This document shows positions 1 through 7,882 of a stretch of DNA of 64,000 nucleotides, piece after piece. A program made the position numbers and the translations under genes. Under the pieces are notes generated by a model. That model was not told where the DNA came from, did not search any database, and was given only the letters and a program-made list of their open reading frames with translations. Location: contig JBGCDP010000125.1 in assembly GCA_045105475.1 (NCBI GenBank), positions 1 to 64,000 of the forward strand. Direction: 5' to 3'. This stretch comes from WTJY01 sp045105475. GTDB taxonomy: Bacteria > Chloroflexota > Anaerolineae > Promineifilales > Promineifilaceae. Within the stretch, counting starts at the first letter, position 1. The number at the start of each line of letters is the position of its first letter.

Positions 1-189
1 AGAACTATTTTTCATGACAAACCTTTCTCGAGACAAAGTAGACTCTTTGCATTTCCCTCATTTTTTAATCGTTACGCATGGTTTCTAATCGCCAATTTTT
101 TCTTCGGCTGATCTGCTATTACTGCCGGGGTTCTACGGTGGCGAAATACATGACGCAAAATCCGCCACAAATAGGAGGATAATCGGCTA

Positions 190-304
190 TCAAACCGCTA
201 CAGTTTCAAAATGCTCAGCTAAGACACGAGCGATCCTAAGCCCCGCAAAGCTGCCACCAATGACAATTGCATTTTTTGCATTTTTCCTCGTTAGCAGCCT
301 TCAT
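190..304 (-). pseudogene. Remnant of an FAD-dependent oxidoreductase N-terminus
   Basis: An ATG at 304-302 overlaps the TGA stop of the methyltransferase (ATGA), as in translational coupling. That frame soon stops. The adjacent frame reads AIVIGGSFAGLRIARVLAEH, a Rossmann dinucleotide-binding motif (GGSFAG) typical of the first 25 residues of FAD monooxygenases and halogenase-like flavoproteins. One indel in the A-runs near 270-285 would join the ATG to this frame. The frame then meets TGA TAG at 192-187, and no clear flavoprotein sequence follows down to base 1. I read it as a decayed gene or one with sequencing indels. The substrate is unknown. Confidence 0.5.
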
Positions 305-807
305 CGTGCCATTTCCATGTGTGGCTGACCGATAACAACAAAACCACCCGGTCGAACAACCCGATAGAACTCATCTACCAAAGGTTGATTTGCTCCTAAC
401 GGGCACCACATCAAATCAAACGTATCTTCCAGAAAGTCGAGGGAAACTCCGTCAAATGGTTGGATGTGAACAGCTGCTGGCACCGTTACATTTCGCTTGT
501 AAGGTCCATTCATAGTGAGATTTTTTGTGCTTTTGGTGGTGTACAACCGTCTCTTTTTGTTCGCTTCGATCTGTTCAAGCACGGCTGGGTTTGTATCAAT
601 GATAGTAATCTCACCTCGATCCCCCAGCATGTGAGCAACTAGGGGGATCTCTTTTCCCATGCCTGGGCACACGATGAGTACCTTCCATCCCTTTCGGTTG
701 TCAATTAAGCGAAGCAGAATCTCTTTTTGCCACTTTCGTGTAAAGGTAGCGAATGCTTCGCCCGTTGTGCCAAGTTGGTCTTTTGCAATTAAGTTATCTA
801 TAAACAT
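301..807 (-). CDS. Class I SAM-dependent methyltransferase-like protein
   Basis: This 168-residue protein has a Rossmann SAM-binding core: motif I region VLIVCPGMGKEIPLVAHML (about 43-61, with VCPGMG in place of the usual E/DxGxGxG), the acidic end of beta-2 in ITIIDTNP (about 67-74), and a beta-4/beta-5 region (DLMWCPLGA, then VVRPGGFVVIGQP near 152-162) resembling type-11 methyltransferases. It is shorter than most free-standing members and has no obvious substrate domain. It lies downstream of a 13-codon ORF and its terminator, and its stop overlaps the start of a flavoprotein remnant. Only a weak AAAGAG lies upstream of the ATG. Small-molecule, peptide or RNA substrates are all possible. 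Confidence 0.7.
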   Translation of the reverse strand: MFIDNLIAKDQLGTTGEAFATFTRKWQKEILLRLIDNRKGWKVLIVCPGMGKEIPLVAHMLGDRGEITIIDTNPAVLEQIEANKKRRLYTTKSTKNLTMNGPYKRNVTVPAAVHIQPFDGVSLDFLEDTFDLMWCPLGANQPLVDEFYRVVRPGGFVVIGQPHMEMAR

Positions 808-910
808 TTTTTGCTCTTTTGTATGAAATAAAGTGCAGATGATTTTTACCCGCCATGCATACTTTATTTTCTAAAAAAATGGGTGGGGTCGTAAAAATTA
901 ATAAAAAATA

Positions 911-934
911 TCAGCCTCACCTTTGTGAGGCTGA
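911..934 (-). terminator. Intrinsic terminator or attenuator hairpin
   Basis: A perfect 10-bp stem (TCAGCCTCAC/GTGAGGCTGA) with a 4-nt loop is followed on the minus strand by a T-rich run (TATTTTTTATT, then ATTTTT). It starts 22 nt after the stop of the 13-codon ORF and 104 nt before the methyltransferase start. It could be the end of the GNAT-peptide transcript or an attenuator in front of the methyltransferase. Confidence 0.85.
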
Positions 935-955
935 TTGACTCTCTCGAGTAGGTTT

Positions 956-997
956 TTACGGAATATAAACAGGAATTGGCATTGGAATGCGTGGCAT
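956..997 (-). CDS. 13-residue Pro-rich peptide ORF with a near-perfect ribosome binding site
   Basis: The ORF encodes MPRIPMPIPVYIP and stops. Eight contiguous bases, GGAGGTGA, complement the 16S anti-Shine-Dalgarno sequence, with AAA before them, and the spacing to ATG is 4 nt; few genes in this window have so strong a signal. It begins 37 nt after the stop of the GNAT-like gene and ends 22 nt before a strong terminator hairpin. Five of 13 residues are proline alternating with aliphatic residues. Two readings are possible: a minimal precursor or signal peptide processed by neighbouring enzymes, or a leader peptide whose translation controls readthrough into the methyltransferase. It matches no peptide family I recognise. 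Expression is inferred from the RBS only. Confidence 0.6.
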   Translation of the reverse strand: MPRIPMPIPVYIP

Positions 998-1001
998 AAT
1001 T

Positions 1002-1012
1002 TCACCTCCTTT
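1002..1012 (-). promoter_or_regulatory. Unusually strong Shine-Dalgarno site of the 13-codon ORF
   Basis: AAAGGAGGTGA lies directly upstream of AATT-ATG. Such extended anti-SD complementarity in front of a 13-codon frame argues that the frame is translated efficiently. It is downstream of, not inside, the GNAT-like coding sequence. Confidence 0.8.
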
Positions 1013-1034
1013 TAGATTGGGTTGTTGGCTTTGT

Positions 1035-1631
1035 TTAAAATTGAATCGGCATCAAACCGGCTGCATGTTTGGCATTGTTATAAGATTGTCTTGCAGGTAT
1101 GTGTCGAAATTCAGTAGTAGCTTTTTTCGGCCGAAAGTAGGCCAAGGCATCATCGATAGAGCCACCATAGGTAATTACCGGCTGGCCGCGCAGGCTAAAT
1201 CCAGTACTAAGTGGTTGGGCAAAGCGGCCGTAGAGTTTGTTGACGTACTTATCTGTTGCTCTAGCCTGCATCCTGATTGCGGAAAGCCCCATTTCGCTAA
1301 AACTCTCTAGCACCTGTTTTAGCCCGACATGGAACGCTCTTGTCAGCCTGTAATTTTTTGCGATGGTCGCCACATACATAAATGCAAGCTCCTTTTCCAC
1401 AAAATCGTTGGTTGGATCCCCAAAGAAAAAGCCCATCATCGACTGCATATTTTTTTGCTGGTCGAATCCAGCAAACACGCCTCCTTTTTCAAAAGCTAGA
1501 TCAACAACTTGCTGAACGGCCGTGTCATCTGGTAAATAAAGCTCCTTTTTTTGAGTAGATAAAAAGCGAGCGACCGTTTGTTGGTCAATTTGCGAATAAC
1601 AGAATCTATATTTCAAAGCTGATCGAGTCAT
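1035..1631 (-). CDS. GNAT-like N-acyltransferase, putative
   Basis: A 198-residue soluble protein. The middle part (MMGFFFGDPTNDFV, AFMYVATIAKNYRLTRAFHVGLK, then a segment near 120-150 ending in NKLYGRF) resembles the beta4-alpha3-beta5-alpha4 core of GNAT enzymes, with residues 85-105 in the place of the acyl-CoA pyrophosphate loop, though the canonical Q/RxxGxG/A is not clear. The ATG at 1631 has GGAGAG seven bases upstream. It is the first gene of a short transcript that includes the 13-residue peptide. A peptide N-acyltransferase role is possible but is only inferred from context. The family call is tentative. Confidence 0.5.
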   Translation of the reverse strand: MTRSALKYRFCYSQIDQQTVARFLSTQKKELYLPDDTAVQQVVDLAFEKGGVFAGFDQQKNMQSMMGFFFGDPTNDFVEKELAFMYVATIAKNYRLTRAFHVGLKQVLESFSEMGLSAIRMQARATDKYVNKLYGRFAQPLSTGFSLRGQPVITYGGSIDDALAYFRPKKATTEFRHIPARQSYNNAKHAAGLMPIQF

Positions 1632-1760
1632 TTATGCTCTCCGTATTTCTAAGTTGGCTCAAGCATAAATTTCAACCGTCAACAGATCGTCACCAATGAT
1701 TTGTTTGAAGATCAGAGGTAAATTAAATCGACTCTTCTGACTAAATGTGGAAATAAAAAA

Positions 1761-1785
1761 GGCGATGAATTCTAAATTCATCGCC
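1761..1785 (-). terminator. Bidirectional intrinsic terminator after the GntR gene
   Basis: An 11-bp perfect stem (GGCGATGAATT/AATTCATCGCC) with a CTA loop is flanked by A6 on the left and T6 on the right, so it works on both strands. It lies 71 nt beyond the stop of the minus-strand GntR regulator and separates it from the GNAT gene. Confidence 0.9.
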
Positions 1786-1856
1786 TTTTTTATTTCTCTG
1801 GATAATGCGAGCAGATTCAATTGAGAGAATAATTAATTCCGCACTTGCTCCTGAAC

Positions 1857-2561
1857 CTACTCAGTCACTTTTTTACATACATCAATATGATGCGTCACAT
1901 AAAGTGCGGCCGCATCTGGATCTCTGTCTGCAATCGCCTGCACAATTTGACGATGCTGGTTCGTAATCGTTTCTGGCAGATCCTCTTGCCCCTCTGTCCA
2001 CAAATTGGCAAAAGCATCAATTAATCCAGTGACCAAAACAGACATAAGCTCAGTAAAAAAAGGATTACTCGTATATTGGGCCAGGCTAACATGAAAAGCG
2101 ATATCAGCTTTATGGGGATCGTTGCCCGCCAAAATGTCGGCCGTTGTTTGCTCAAAAGCCTCCCATAGCTCGCGTACATCATCTTCAGTGCGGCGTATCG
2201 CCACTAAGCGCACAACCTGCACCTCTATCAAGCGACGAACCTCATATAAATCATCGGTTCGCTGACTGTTTTGAGCCACCAATCGAGAGAATGAGTTCAC
2301 AATTTGATCGTTACTGTACTCAGCTACATGGGCACCATGTCGCGGCGTTGTCACGATCAAACCCATCCCAGCTAAGATGGCTAATGCTTTGCGTACAGAT
2401 ATTCGGCTAACGCCAAACTGTTCTGATAGAACACGCTCTGCTAAAAGCTTGTCGCCAGGCTTCAATTCTCCTTGTCGAATAAGCGATTCAATATGATCAA
2501 CAATTGCTTGATACTTTGAAGCTTTTTTAACTTGTTTTAGATTGGTTGGTTCTTTTAGCAT
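1857..2561 (-). CDS. GntR family regulator, FCD (FadR) subfamily
   Basis: This 234-residue regulator has an N-terminal winged helix (about 15-80) with a recognition region LSEQFGVSRISVRKAL. A C-terminal all-helical FCD ligand-binding domain (about 90-230) carries the usual metal-site pattern (DIAFHVSLAQYTSNPFF near 150 and a later NQHRQIVQAI). FCD regulators commonly sense carboxylates. It is divergent from malate synthase, with a palindromic operator in the shared 158-bp spacer, so it probably controls the glyoxylate/ureide genes and perhaps itself. The effector may be glyoxylate, allantoin or a relative (inferred). Confidence 0.9.
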   Translation of the reverse strand: MLKEPTNLKQVKKASKYQAIVDHIESLIRQGELKPGDKLLAERVLSEQFGVSRISVRKALAILAGMGLIVTTPRHGAHVAEYSNDQIVNSFSRLVAQNSQRTDDLYEVRRLIEVQVVRLVAIRRTEDDVRELWEAFEQTTADILAGNDPHKADIAFHVSLAQYTSNPFFTELMSVLVTGLIDAFANLWTEGQEDLPETITNQHRQIVQAIADRDPDAAALYVTHHIDVCKKVTE

Positions 2562-2632
2562 TTGAAGAAAATGTTACTGGTATTCCCAGAGTAAGTCAAA
2601 CGAACTAAAACGGTGGGGAAATGCTTGAATTC

Positions 2633-2660
2633 TTGACTTTTTAAGGCTGTGATATACCAT
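2633..2660 (+). promoter_or_regulatory. Probable promoter of malate synthase
   Basis: A -35-like TTGACT (2633-2638) and -10-like TACCAT (2655-2660) are separated by 16 nt. The -10 lies inside the operator palindrome, so bound repressor would block transcription. Confidence 0.5.
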
Positions 2661-2672
2661 TGGGTATACCAC
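2649..2672. promoter_or_regulatory. Inverted-repeat operator for the GntR/FCD regulator
   Basis: GTGATATACC-ATTG-GGTATACCAC is a 10-bp inverted repeat with one mismatch and a 4-nt spacer, resembling the GT-N-AC style sites of FCD regulators. It is in the divergent spacer between the regulator and malate synthase and overlaps the proposed -10. Confidence 0.65.
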
Positions 2673-2719
2673 AGTTGAGCTACTATATTTTCGATACGCA
2701 GGCAGGCTAGGAGATCAGA

Positions 2720-4300
2720 ATGACACAATCAATCAAAACCATCGGGCCCATTTCACCGACTTATTCAGATATATTGAGCGATGACGCTCTAAACTTTATT
2801 GCAGGTTTAGAACGCGAATTTAGGCAGAAGAGAGCTGAAATTTTAGAATCCCGGAAGGTTCGCCAAGCGGCTTTTGACAATGGTGAGTTGCCTGGATTTT
2901 TAGCTGAAACGGCCGATGTTCGGGCGGGCGACTGGCAGGTTGCACCTATTCCGGCCGATTTGCAGAAAAGGCATGTTGAAATTACCGGTCCAACAGATCG
3001 TAAGATGGTCATCAATGCCCTAAATTCTGGGGCAGATATGTTCATGACGGACTTTGAAGATTCAAACTCTCCGACATGGAGCAACATGGTAGAAGGGCAA
3101 ATCAACCTACGTGACGCCAACCTAAGGACGATTTCGCTTGAATCAAAAGGGAAAAGTTATAAGTTAGGTGACAAAGTCGCCATACTCAATGTCCGGCCGC
3201 GCGGTTGGCATCTAAACGAAAAACATGTCTTAGTCGATGGGGCGCCGATGTCTGGTTCGATCTTTGACTTCGGGCTTTATTTTTTCCATAACGCAAAGAT
3301 ACTGTTGGCAAAAGGATCTGGTCCCTACTTTTATCTGCCCAAGCTTGAAAGCCATTTAGAGGCACGCCTTTGGAACGATATATTCGTTAAGGCGCAAGAT
3401 GATCTAGATATTCCTCAAGGATCGATCAAAGCGACCGTGCTGATCGAAACGATTCTCGCCGCTTTAGAGATGGATGAAATCATCTATGAACTACGCAATC
3501 ACATGGCAGGCTTAAACGCTGGCCGGTGGGACTATATTTTTAGTGCGATTAAGTTTTTCCGCAATCGGCCGGACGTGCTGTTCCCTGATCGAGATCAAAT
3601 TTCGATGACAGTGCCATTCATGGACGCTTATTCCCAGCTCCTAGTTAAAACCTGCCATAAACGTGGCGCACATGCGATTGGCGGAATGGCCGCTTTTATC
3701 CCTCGTAAAGATGTGGCCGCAAACGAACTTGCCTTTGCCAAAGTTCAGGCGGATAAAACCCGCGAGTCAAGTGCCGGATATGACGGAACTTGGGTCGCTC
3801 ACCCAGGGCTGGTTTCGGTTGCACGGGCTGCATTTGAGCATGTTTTAGGCGATGCGCCTCATCAGAAGCACGTCATGCGCGAAGATGTGACGAGCACCGA
3901 TCGTGATATTCTCAATTTTAAGATCGAGGGTGGAAAAATCACTGAGACCGGGTTGCGCCACAATTTGAATGTGGGCATTCTGTACATCGAGTCTTGGTTG
4001 AATGGGGTAGGTGCAGCAGCCATCTATGATCTGATGGAAGACGCGGCTACCGCTGAAATCTCACGGTCTCAAGTGTGGCAGTGGGTTAATCATGCAGAAG
4101 CAAAGCTTGCCGACGGCCGGGATGTGACGCCCGCTATGGTCAAAAGCATGTTGCCGGAAGAAATGGAAAAAATCGAAGCGTTAGTCGGCAGCGAGCGCTT
4201 TGCAGCTGGGAAATTCGCCCAAGCTGCTGAAATCATGGAAAATTTAGTTGTGGGCGACTATGTCGACTTTTTGACACTGCCCGCCTATGAGTTGATTTAA
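2720..4300 (+). CDS. aceB: Malate synthase (AceB/malate synthase A type)
   Basis: Condenses glyoxylate with acetyl-CoA to give malate. The 526-residue length fits isoform A. Visible hallmarks are the active-site DFEDSNSPTW near 112, RPRGWH near 160, and the family signature region MAGLNAGRWDYIFS near 265 followed by TVPFMDAY. SD-like AGGAGATCAGA lies before the ATG at 2720. No isocitrate lyase is nearby. The neighbours are urate-degradation genes, so glyoxylate is probably supplied from ureidoglycolate rather than from the glyoxylate shunt (inferred). The VOC gene starts two bases after its stop, implying co-translation. Confidence 0.95.
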   Translation: MTQSIKTIGPISPTYSDILSDDALNFIAGLEREFRQKRAEILESRKVRQAAFDNGELPGFLAETADVRAGDWQVAPIPADLQKRHVEITGPTDRKMVINALNSGADMFMTDFEDSNSPTWSNMVEGQINLRDANLRTISLESKGKSYKLGDKVAILNVRPRGWHLNEKHVLVDGAPMSGSIFDFGLYFFHNAKILLAKGSGPYFYLPKLESHLEARLWNDIFVKAQDDLDIPQGSIKATVLIETILAALEMDEIIYELRNHMAGLNAGRWDYIFSAIKFFRNRPDVLFPDRDQISMTVPFMDAYSQLLVKTCHKRGAHAIGGMAAFIPRKDVAANELAFAKVQADKTRESSAGYDGTWVAHPGLVSVARAAFEHVLGDAPHQKHVMREDVTSTDRDILNFKIEGGKITETGLRHNLNVGILYIESWLNGVGAAAIYDLMEDAATAEISRSQVWQWVNHAEAKLADGRDVTPAMVKSMLPEEMEKIEALVGSERFAAGKFAQAAEIMENLVVGDYVDFLTLPAYELI

Positions 4301-4302
4301 AA

Positions 4303-4692
4303 ATGGAAATTGAGCATTTTGCCATCAATATAAAAGATGCAGTTGAGTTTGCTGAATGGTATGCAGCCCATTTGGGGTTAAATATTATTCGATCAAATCG
4401 TGCCGCTAAACCCTTTGAGTCGTTTATGATCGACTCGAAGGGGCATACGATTCTAGAAGTGTACTCAGACCCACAAGCAGAGTTTTTAGATTACGCTGCG
4501 CTCAACCCCTATACATTTCATATCGCTTTTAAAGTAACCGATATCGAACAAGTTATTGAAAAGCTGGTAGCGGCCGGTGCAAGCTACGATGGTGAACTGC
4601 TCACTAATTCGACTCATGACAAAGTAACGTTTGTACGCTGCCCGTGGGGGGTCGCGCTACAGTTTGTTGAACGGAACGAGCCGTTGATTTAA
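4303..4692 (+). CDS. VOC (glyoxalase/dioxygenase superfamily) protein
   Basis: This 129-residue single VOC protein has two beta-alpha-beta-beta-beta modules: MEIEHFAINIKDAVEFAEWY at the start and YTFHIAFKVTDIEQVIEKL near 65-85. Candidate metal ligands are His5, Glu52 (ILEVY), His68 (TFHIAF) and Glu123 near the end (LQFVERNE). It starts two bases after malate synthase and its own stop lies five bases from the convergent OHCU decarboxylase stop. The exact reaction is unknown; a role on a ureide or glyoxylate intermediate is plausible from context only. Confidence 0.75.
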   Translation: MEIEHFAINIKDAVEFAEWYAAHLGLNIIRSNRAAKPFESFMIDSKGHTILEVYSDPQAEFLDYAALNPYTFHIAFKVTDIEQVIEKLVAAGASYDGELLTNSTHDKVTFVRCPWGVALQFVERNEPLI

Positions 4693-4697
4693 CCCAG

Positions 4698-5264
4698 CTA
4701 GGCTAATTCTTCCAACAATTTGTTCAGCCGAATTTCAAGGATCTTCTCCTGCTCATCGGCCGCGATCTTAATTTCGTCGGCCGGGTCGTTGGGTAGGCGA
4801 GCTTCTAACAAAGCCAACATTTCAGCGGCTGATTTGCCAGTCGCACACACGATAAAAATATAGCCAAATTTTTCGAAATACGCATCGTTCCCGGCCGCTA
4901 AGCGCTGGAGTACCGCTTCACTAGCTTCACTTACGGCCGCCTGTTCATTTCCCGACCAATCGGCCGTTGTCGCAAATTTCTCACGTAACTTCGCCAAGTC
5001 ACCACCTATTTTAGGATGATGGGTAAATGCTTCAAGGTAATCTGCCGTTTCAAGGTCCTGATAAGCTCGCTTTGCCTTGGCATGCAACTCATCAGAGGAT
5101 GCATATGGTTTTTGTGCCAGCAGTGATTCAACCCAATTGGTTGCGCCACAGCATCGGGTTAGTGCTTCGCGCAGCTCAGGGTTGCTTTTCGTGTTAAGTT
5201 GTTCCATTGAATTGAAATGATTTAGATGATGATGAAGTGCTGCTACTAGAAATGCATCCGCCAC
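4698..5264 (-). CDS. 2-oxo-4-hydroxy-4-carboxy-5-ureidoimidazoline (OHCU) decarboxylase
   Basis: Third step of urate breakdown, OHCU to S-allantoin plus CO2. The family signature THHPKIGGDL (catalytic His), the DWSGNEQAAV segment and GYIFIVCATGKSA are all present. The ATG at 5264 has GAGGTG six bases upstream, giving 188 residues. An internal Met at 5207 (MEQLNTKS) fits the usual family start better but lacks a Shine-Dalgarno, so the first 19 residues, which include HHHLNH, may be a real extension. It lies downstream of uricase on the same strand and converges with the VOC gene without a clear terminator. Confidence 0.92.
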   Translation of the reverse strand: MADAFLVAALHHHLNHFNSMEQLNTKSNPELREALTRCCGATNWVESLLAQKPYASSDELHAKAKRAYQDLETADYLEAFTHHPKIGGDLAKLREKFATTADWSGNEQAAVSEASEAVLQRLAAGNDAYFEKFGYIFIVCATGKSAAEMLALLEARLPNDPADEIKIAADEQEKILEIRLNKLLEELA

Positions 5265-5292
5265 ACCTCATCATCTTGCCTGTGGGCCGTCG

Positions 5293-6129
5293 TTAGCGGC
5301 TAACTGTTCCTTCAATATAGCCGTGTGGCTCATCGGCCGGGCCGAAAATGTCATTGTCATTTTCAATGCCAAATCGGGCCAAGTTGTACATAAAATGATG
5401 GACGTTCGGCATAAGCATGCTGATCTCACTGATCTCAGGAACAAGTTCCAACGCCGCTTTCCCCATCTCGTTCATGGTGTGCTGTACCGATTCACTTTCA
5501 TGCTCAGCAAAGATGTTTAGAATTTTGTTTCGAATGGCGGCCGCATTTACCGTAAAGTCGCCCACCGTCCCGTTATAGGTCCATTCCGCCGCTAACGTCG
5601 TTGCCATGATGCGATCGCGTTCTTCCGGTAATACTGTGTATTCATCTTTCATAAAGCCGACAAAAGATGATCCCGTTGTTTTCAGGATAGGTAAATCCTT
5701 TAGACCACCTTTTAACGTAATCCCATCACGAGTGTGCAACACGTCGGCCGTACGTTTTTCGCTCAACCCGCCAGTAAACGCATGATGGTGAGGCTGTTCA
5801 TCAAATACCATGCGGGTCCACAGCGTTTCATTGATTTTGACCGATGCAGAGGTCGCGTGCGGCACTCGATTCATATAGTGAGCCGCTAAATCCAAAGCAA
5901 ACTGTTCAATCGATTCAAGCGCATGATCTTTTGCGAGGGCATACACGGTGTTTTTGATGGTATCTGTCGGTAAAACGCTGGCGTTATCCCCTTTGGTATA
6001 CGCTTCGTCAAATGCACCCTTTAGCACGACATCGACGCTAATCTCCTTAAACAAATGGCGATCTGCTAAGCGCGTGATTTTAGATAAACGAATTTTATGT
6101 TTTCCGTATCCATTAGATGACAAGTTCAT
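5293..6129 (-). CDS. uox: Urate oxidase (uricase)
   Basis: Cofactor-free oxidation of urate to 5-hydroxyisourate. The catalytic elements are recognisable: Lys in YGKHKIRL near the N-terminus, Thr in LPTDTIKNTVYAL, and His in MPNVHHFMYNL near residue 245. The frame is open up to 6171, but the ATG at 6129 has AGAAAGGA spaced seven bases upstream and avoids overlap with allantoicase, so 278 residues is preferred. It is the middle gene of the minus-strand allantoicase-uricase-OHCU decarboxylase operon. Confidence 0.95.
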   Translation of the reverse strand: MNLSSNGYGKHKIRLSKITRLADRHLFKEISVDVVLKGAFDEAYTKGDNASVLPTDTIKNTVYALAKDHALESIEQFALDLAAHYMNRVPHATSASVKINETLWTRMVFDEQPHHHAFTGGLSEKRTADVLHTRDGITLKGGLKDLPILKTTGSSFVGFMKDEYTVLPEERDRIMATTLAAEWTYNGTVGDFTVNAAAIRNKILNIFAEHESESVQHTMNEMGKAALELVPEISEISMLMPNVHHFMYNLARFGIENDNDIFGPADEPHGYIEGTVSR

Positions 6130-6154
6130 GATTTTTTCCTTTCTAAATGTTGTT

Positions 6155-7252
6155 TTATTGTTCTGTCCCAAAAAGCTTTAACCCGTGAATTCCGCCGTTG
6201 GGATAGTGGGTATAAAGCAAATGGGTAAACGGTCCGTTGTTCTCAAATTGGGTAAATCGATGCCATTTATCGGCCGCCAAAGGGCCAAATGGAACCACGG
6301 CCTTCCATGGTGAACCTTTAGCATGCTCAAGCATAATTTGAAAGCGCTGAGGGTCAGCTACCGGTTCTGCTAAATATTTTTGCTCCAGCATATATTGCTG
6401 AAAATCGGTGGGGACGACCTCGGTTCCATCGAAAAATCGTATTTTCCACTTTGGAGCCTGAGCCATCAGCGTATCTAGGTCGGCGTTCTTCGCAACCGCT
6501 TCGGTTAATCCAAAAATGTGGCACGTTAGCGGTGGGTTGAGCCGATGCAAGTAGGTATCTACAACGATTTCTTCGACGACGGTCGGCCGATCAAGTGTTA
6601 ACAAAGCGCGTTCGCCAAAGCCTGTGCGGGCCGATTCCCAGCCCACCATGTGCATTTCAACCCTTGCCCCTTTAATCGCCATTCCGGGATTGCCGTAATG
6701 TTCATTTGAAGTGTGGGATATCGTCGCTTTCTCAAACAAATTCGGCCGGATGGGCATCTGTTGGGCCGCTTTTTCACCAAAGAAATTAACTCGTGAGAGC
6801 CCACCTTCATAATAGAGTTCGATATGGCATTCTGTCGCCAAAGTGGCTGGAATTTCAAATTCATGTTCTGAGTCTGGGCTTAACGATTGGCGAGTTAATA
6901 CTTCACTTTCGGCCCCAGTCAGCTCATCTTTCAAAATGACAGAAATCGATCTGACCTGATTTCCTGTAAACCACTTTGTACTGGCTGAAATTTTAGAAAC
7001 GGCCGTGCGTTCTTTGATCCCAATCGTGATCCAATTATGGGCTAGATGGTTGTATTCCAGCAGATTTTGGTCTGCTTTAACCGTCGTTGCGACGTGACGG
7101 CCGGTTTCTAAACCCCAATATTTCTTGCCCATGTGTGTGAAATCTTTTGGTCCGCATGCTTTAGGGGCATCGGGCAAAACCATTTCATGTGGATTAGTAA
7201 AATCAGAATCGGAGTAGGCGATTACAAATGCGGGAACTGGAGTTGAAGTCAT
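6155..7252 (-). CDS. alc: Allantoicase
   Basis: Hydrolyses allantoate to ureidoglycolate and urea. The 365-residue protein has the duplicated jelly-roll allantoicase fold, with family features such as HYGNPGMAIKGARVEMHMV followed by GWESARTG near 195-215, and a second repeat ending in HYPNGGIHGLKLFG. The uricase start is 25 bases beyond its stop, consistent with an operon. Allantoinase, needed to make its substrate, and ureidoglycolate lyase, needed to use its product, are not in the window. Confidence 0.92.
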   Translation of the reverse strand: MTSTPVPAFVIAYSDSDFTNPHEMVLPDAPKACGPKDFTHMGKKYWGLETGRHVATTVKADQNLLEYNHLAHNWITIGIKERTAVSKISASTKWFTGNQVRSISVILKDELTGAESEVLTRQSLSPDSEHEFEIPATLATECHIELYYEGGLSRVNFFGEKAAQQMPIRPNLFEKATISHTSNEHYGNPGMAIKGARVEMHMVGWESARTGFGERALLTLDRPTVVEEIVVDTYLHRLNPPLTCHIFGLTEAVAKNADLDTLMAQAPKWKIRFFDGTEVVPTDFQQYMLEQKYLAEPVADPQRFQIMLEHAKGSPWKAVVPFGPLAADKWHRFTQFENNGPFTHLLYTHYPNGGIHGLKLFGTEQ

Positions 7253-7338
7253 GGGACAGGTAATAGGGAACTGAGAGCAAATGTCATAGATTCAGCTGGT
7301 CTTTGCCTGAATGGATGACGAACTTGAATACTCTTTGA

Positions 7339-7590
7339 GCTTCCCCGATAAGTTAAATAGCCAAATGGGCTAAACAACAAAGGAATATGATTGTGCTGAT
7401 CGCCGTTTGCAACGGTGAGGATTGAGATGAATACAAAATGCCATGTGATTGGCCTTACTTTCAAATTGTTCTAGATGATTTTACGCAGTAGCTCTCTCCT
7501 CAGCCATCATTAAGCCTCATTCTTCTCTTTCATCCTGTTAGCATAAAGCACGACATCTTATTGAGTGTACCGATGACTGTCAAATTGAAG
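7339..7590 (-). pseudogene. Decayed 5-hydroxyisourate hydrolase (transthyretin-like)
   Basis: The frame ends with HNHIPLLFSPFGYLTYRGS, which is unmistakably the conserved C-terminus of HIU hydrolase (consensus HyHvPLLLSPfgYsTYRGS). The stop that should follow the final Ser is TCA instead. Going upstream, LEQFESKANHMAF is in another frame (a one-base shift at the TTTT near 7428-7431), and DSH...DVVLYANRMKEK lies near 7535-7581 interrupted by stops. The gene therefore carries at least one frameshift, several nonsense codons and a lost terminal stop. It precedes allantoicase in the urate operon, where HIU hydrolase belongs. Confidence 0.82.
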
Positions 7591-7882
7591 GCTAAAAAGC
7601 TGATACGCCATACATCGGGGCTTTTCCACAAAAAAGGACTCTTTTTGAATTAAACTAGCGAATCCCTGCTCCTACTTGCCTCATTATTTACAGTTGTGAT
7701 AGCCTCGCTCTTCTCAATTGTTGTATCATCCTTTTCTCCCATGCTTAGTTTCATACCTTCTGTTTTTTGTCTCTAAGAAAGAAGATGATTTAAGCCGGGA
7801 AATGAAGAAGATTTGTTATCAACAATTGTGATTTAGATATGCTTTTAAAGGTTTCTATTCAAATTTAACTAGGAGAAGAATA
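7591..7882. other. Spacer upstream of the ABC importer
   Basis: AT-rich, with no supported gene. The 5' part of the HIU hydrolase remnant may extend a little into it. It contains an ACAATTGT-type palindrome twice (near 7711 and 7822), a possible LacI-like operator for the importer. A good AGGAGAAG ribosome binding site sits at its right end. No confident promoter was found. Confidence 0.4.

Noticed and set aside
301..807. Erm-type rRNA methyltransferase behind a macrolide-like leader peptide
   Set aside because: The arrangement of leader, hairpin and methyltransferase is similar, but the protein lacks Erm motifs; only the attenuation idea is kept as an alternative.
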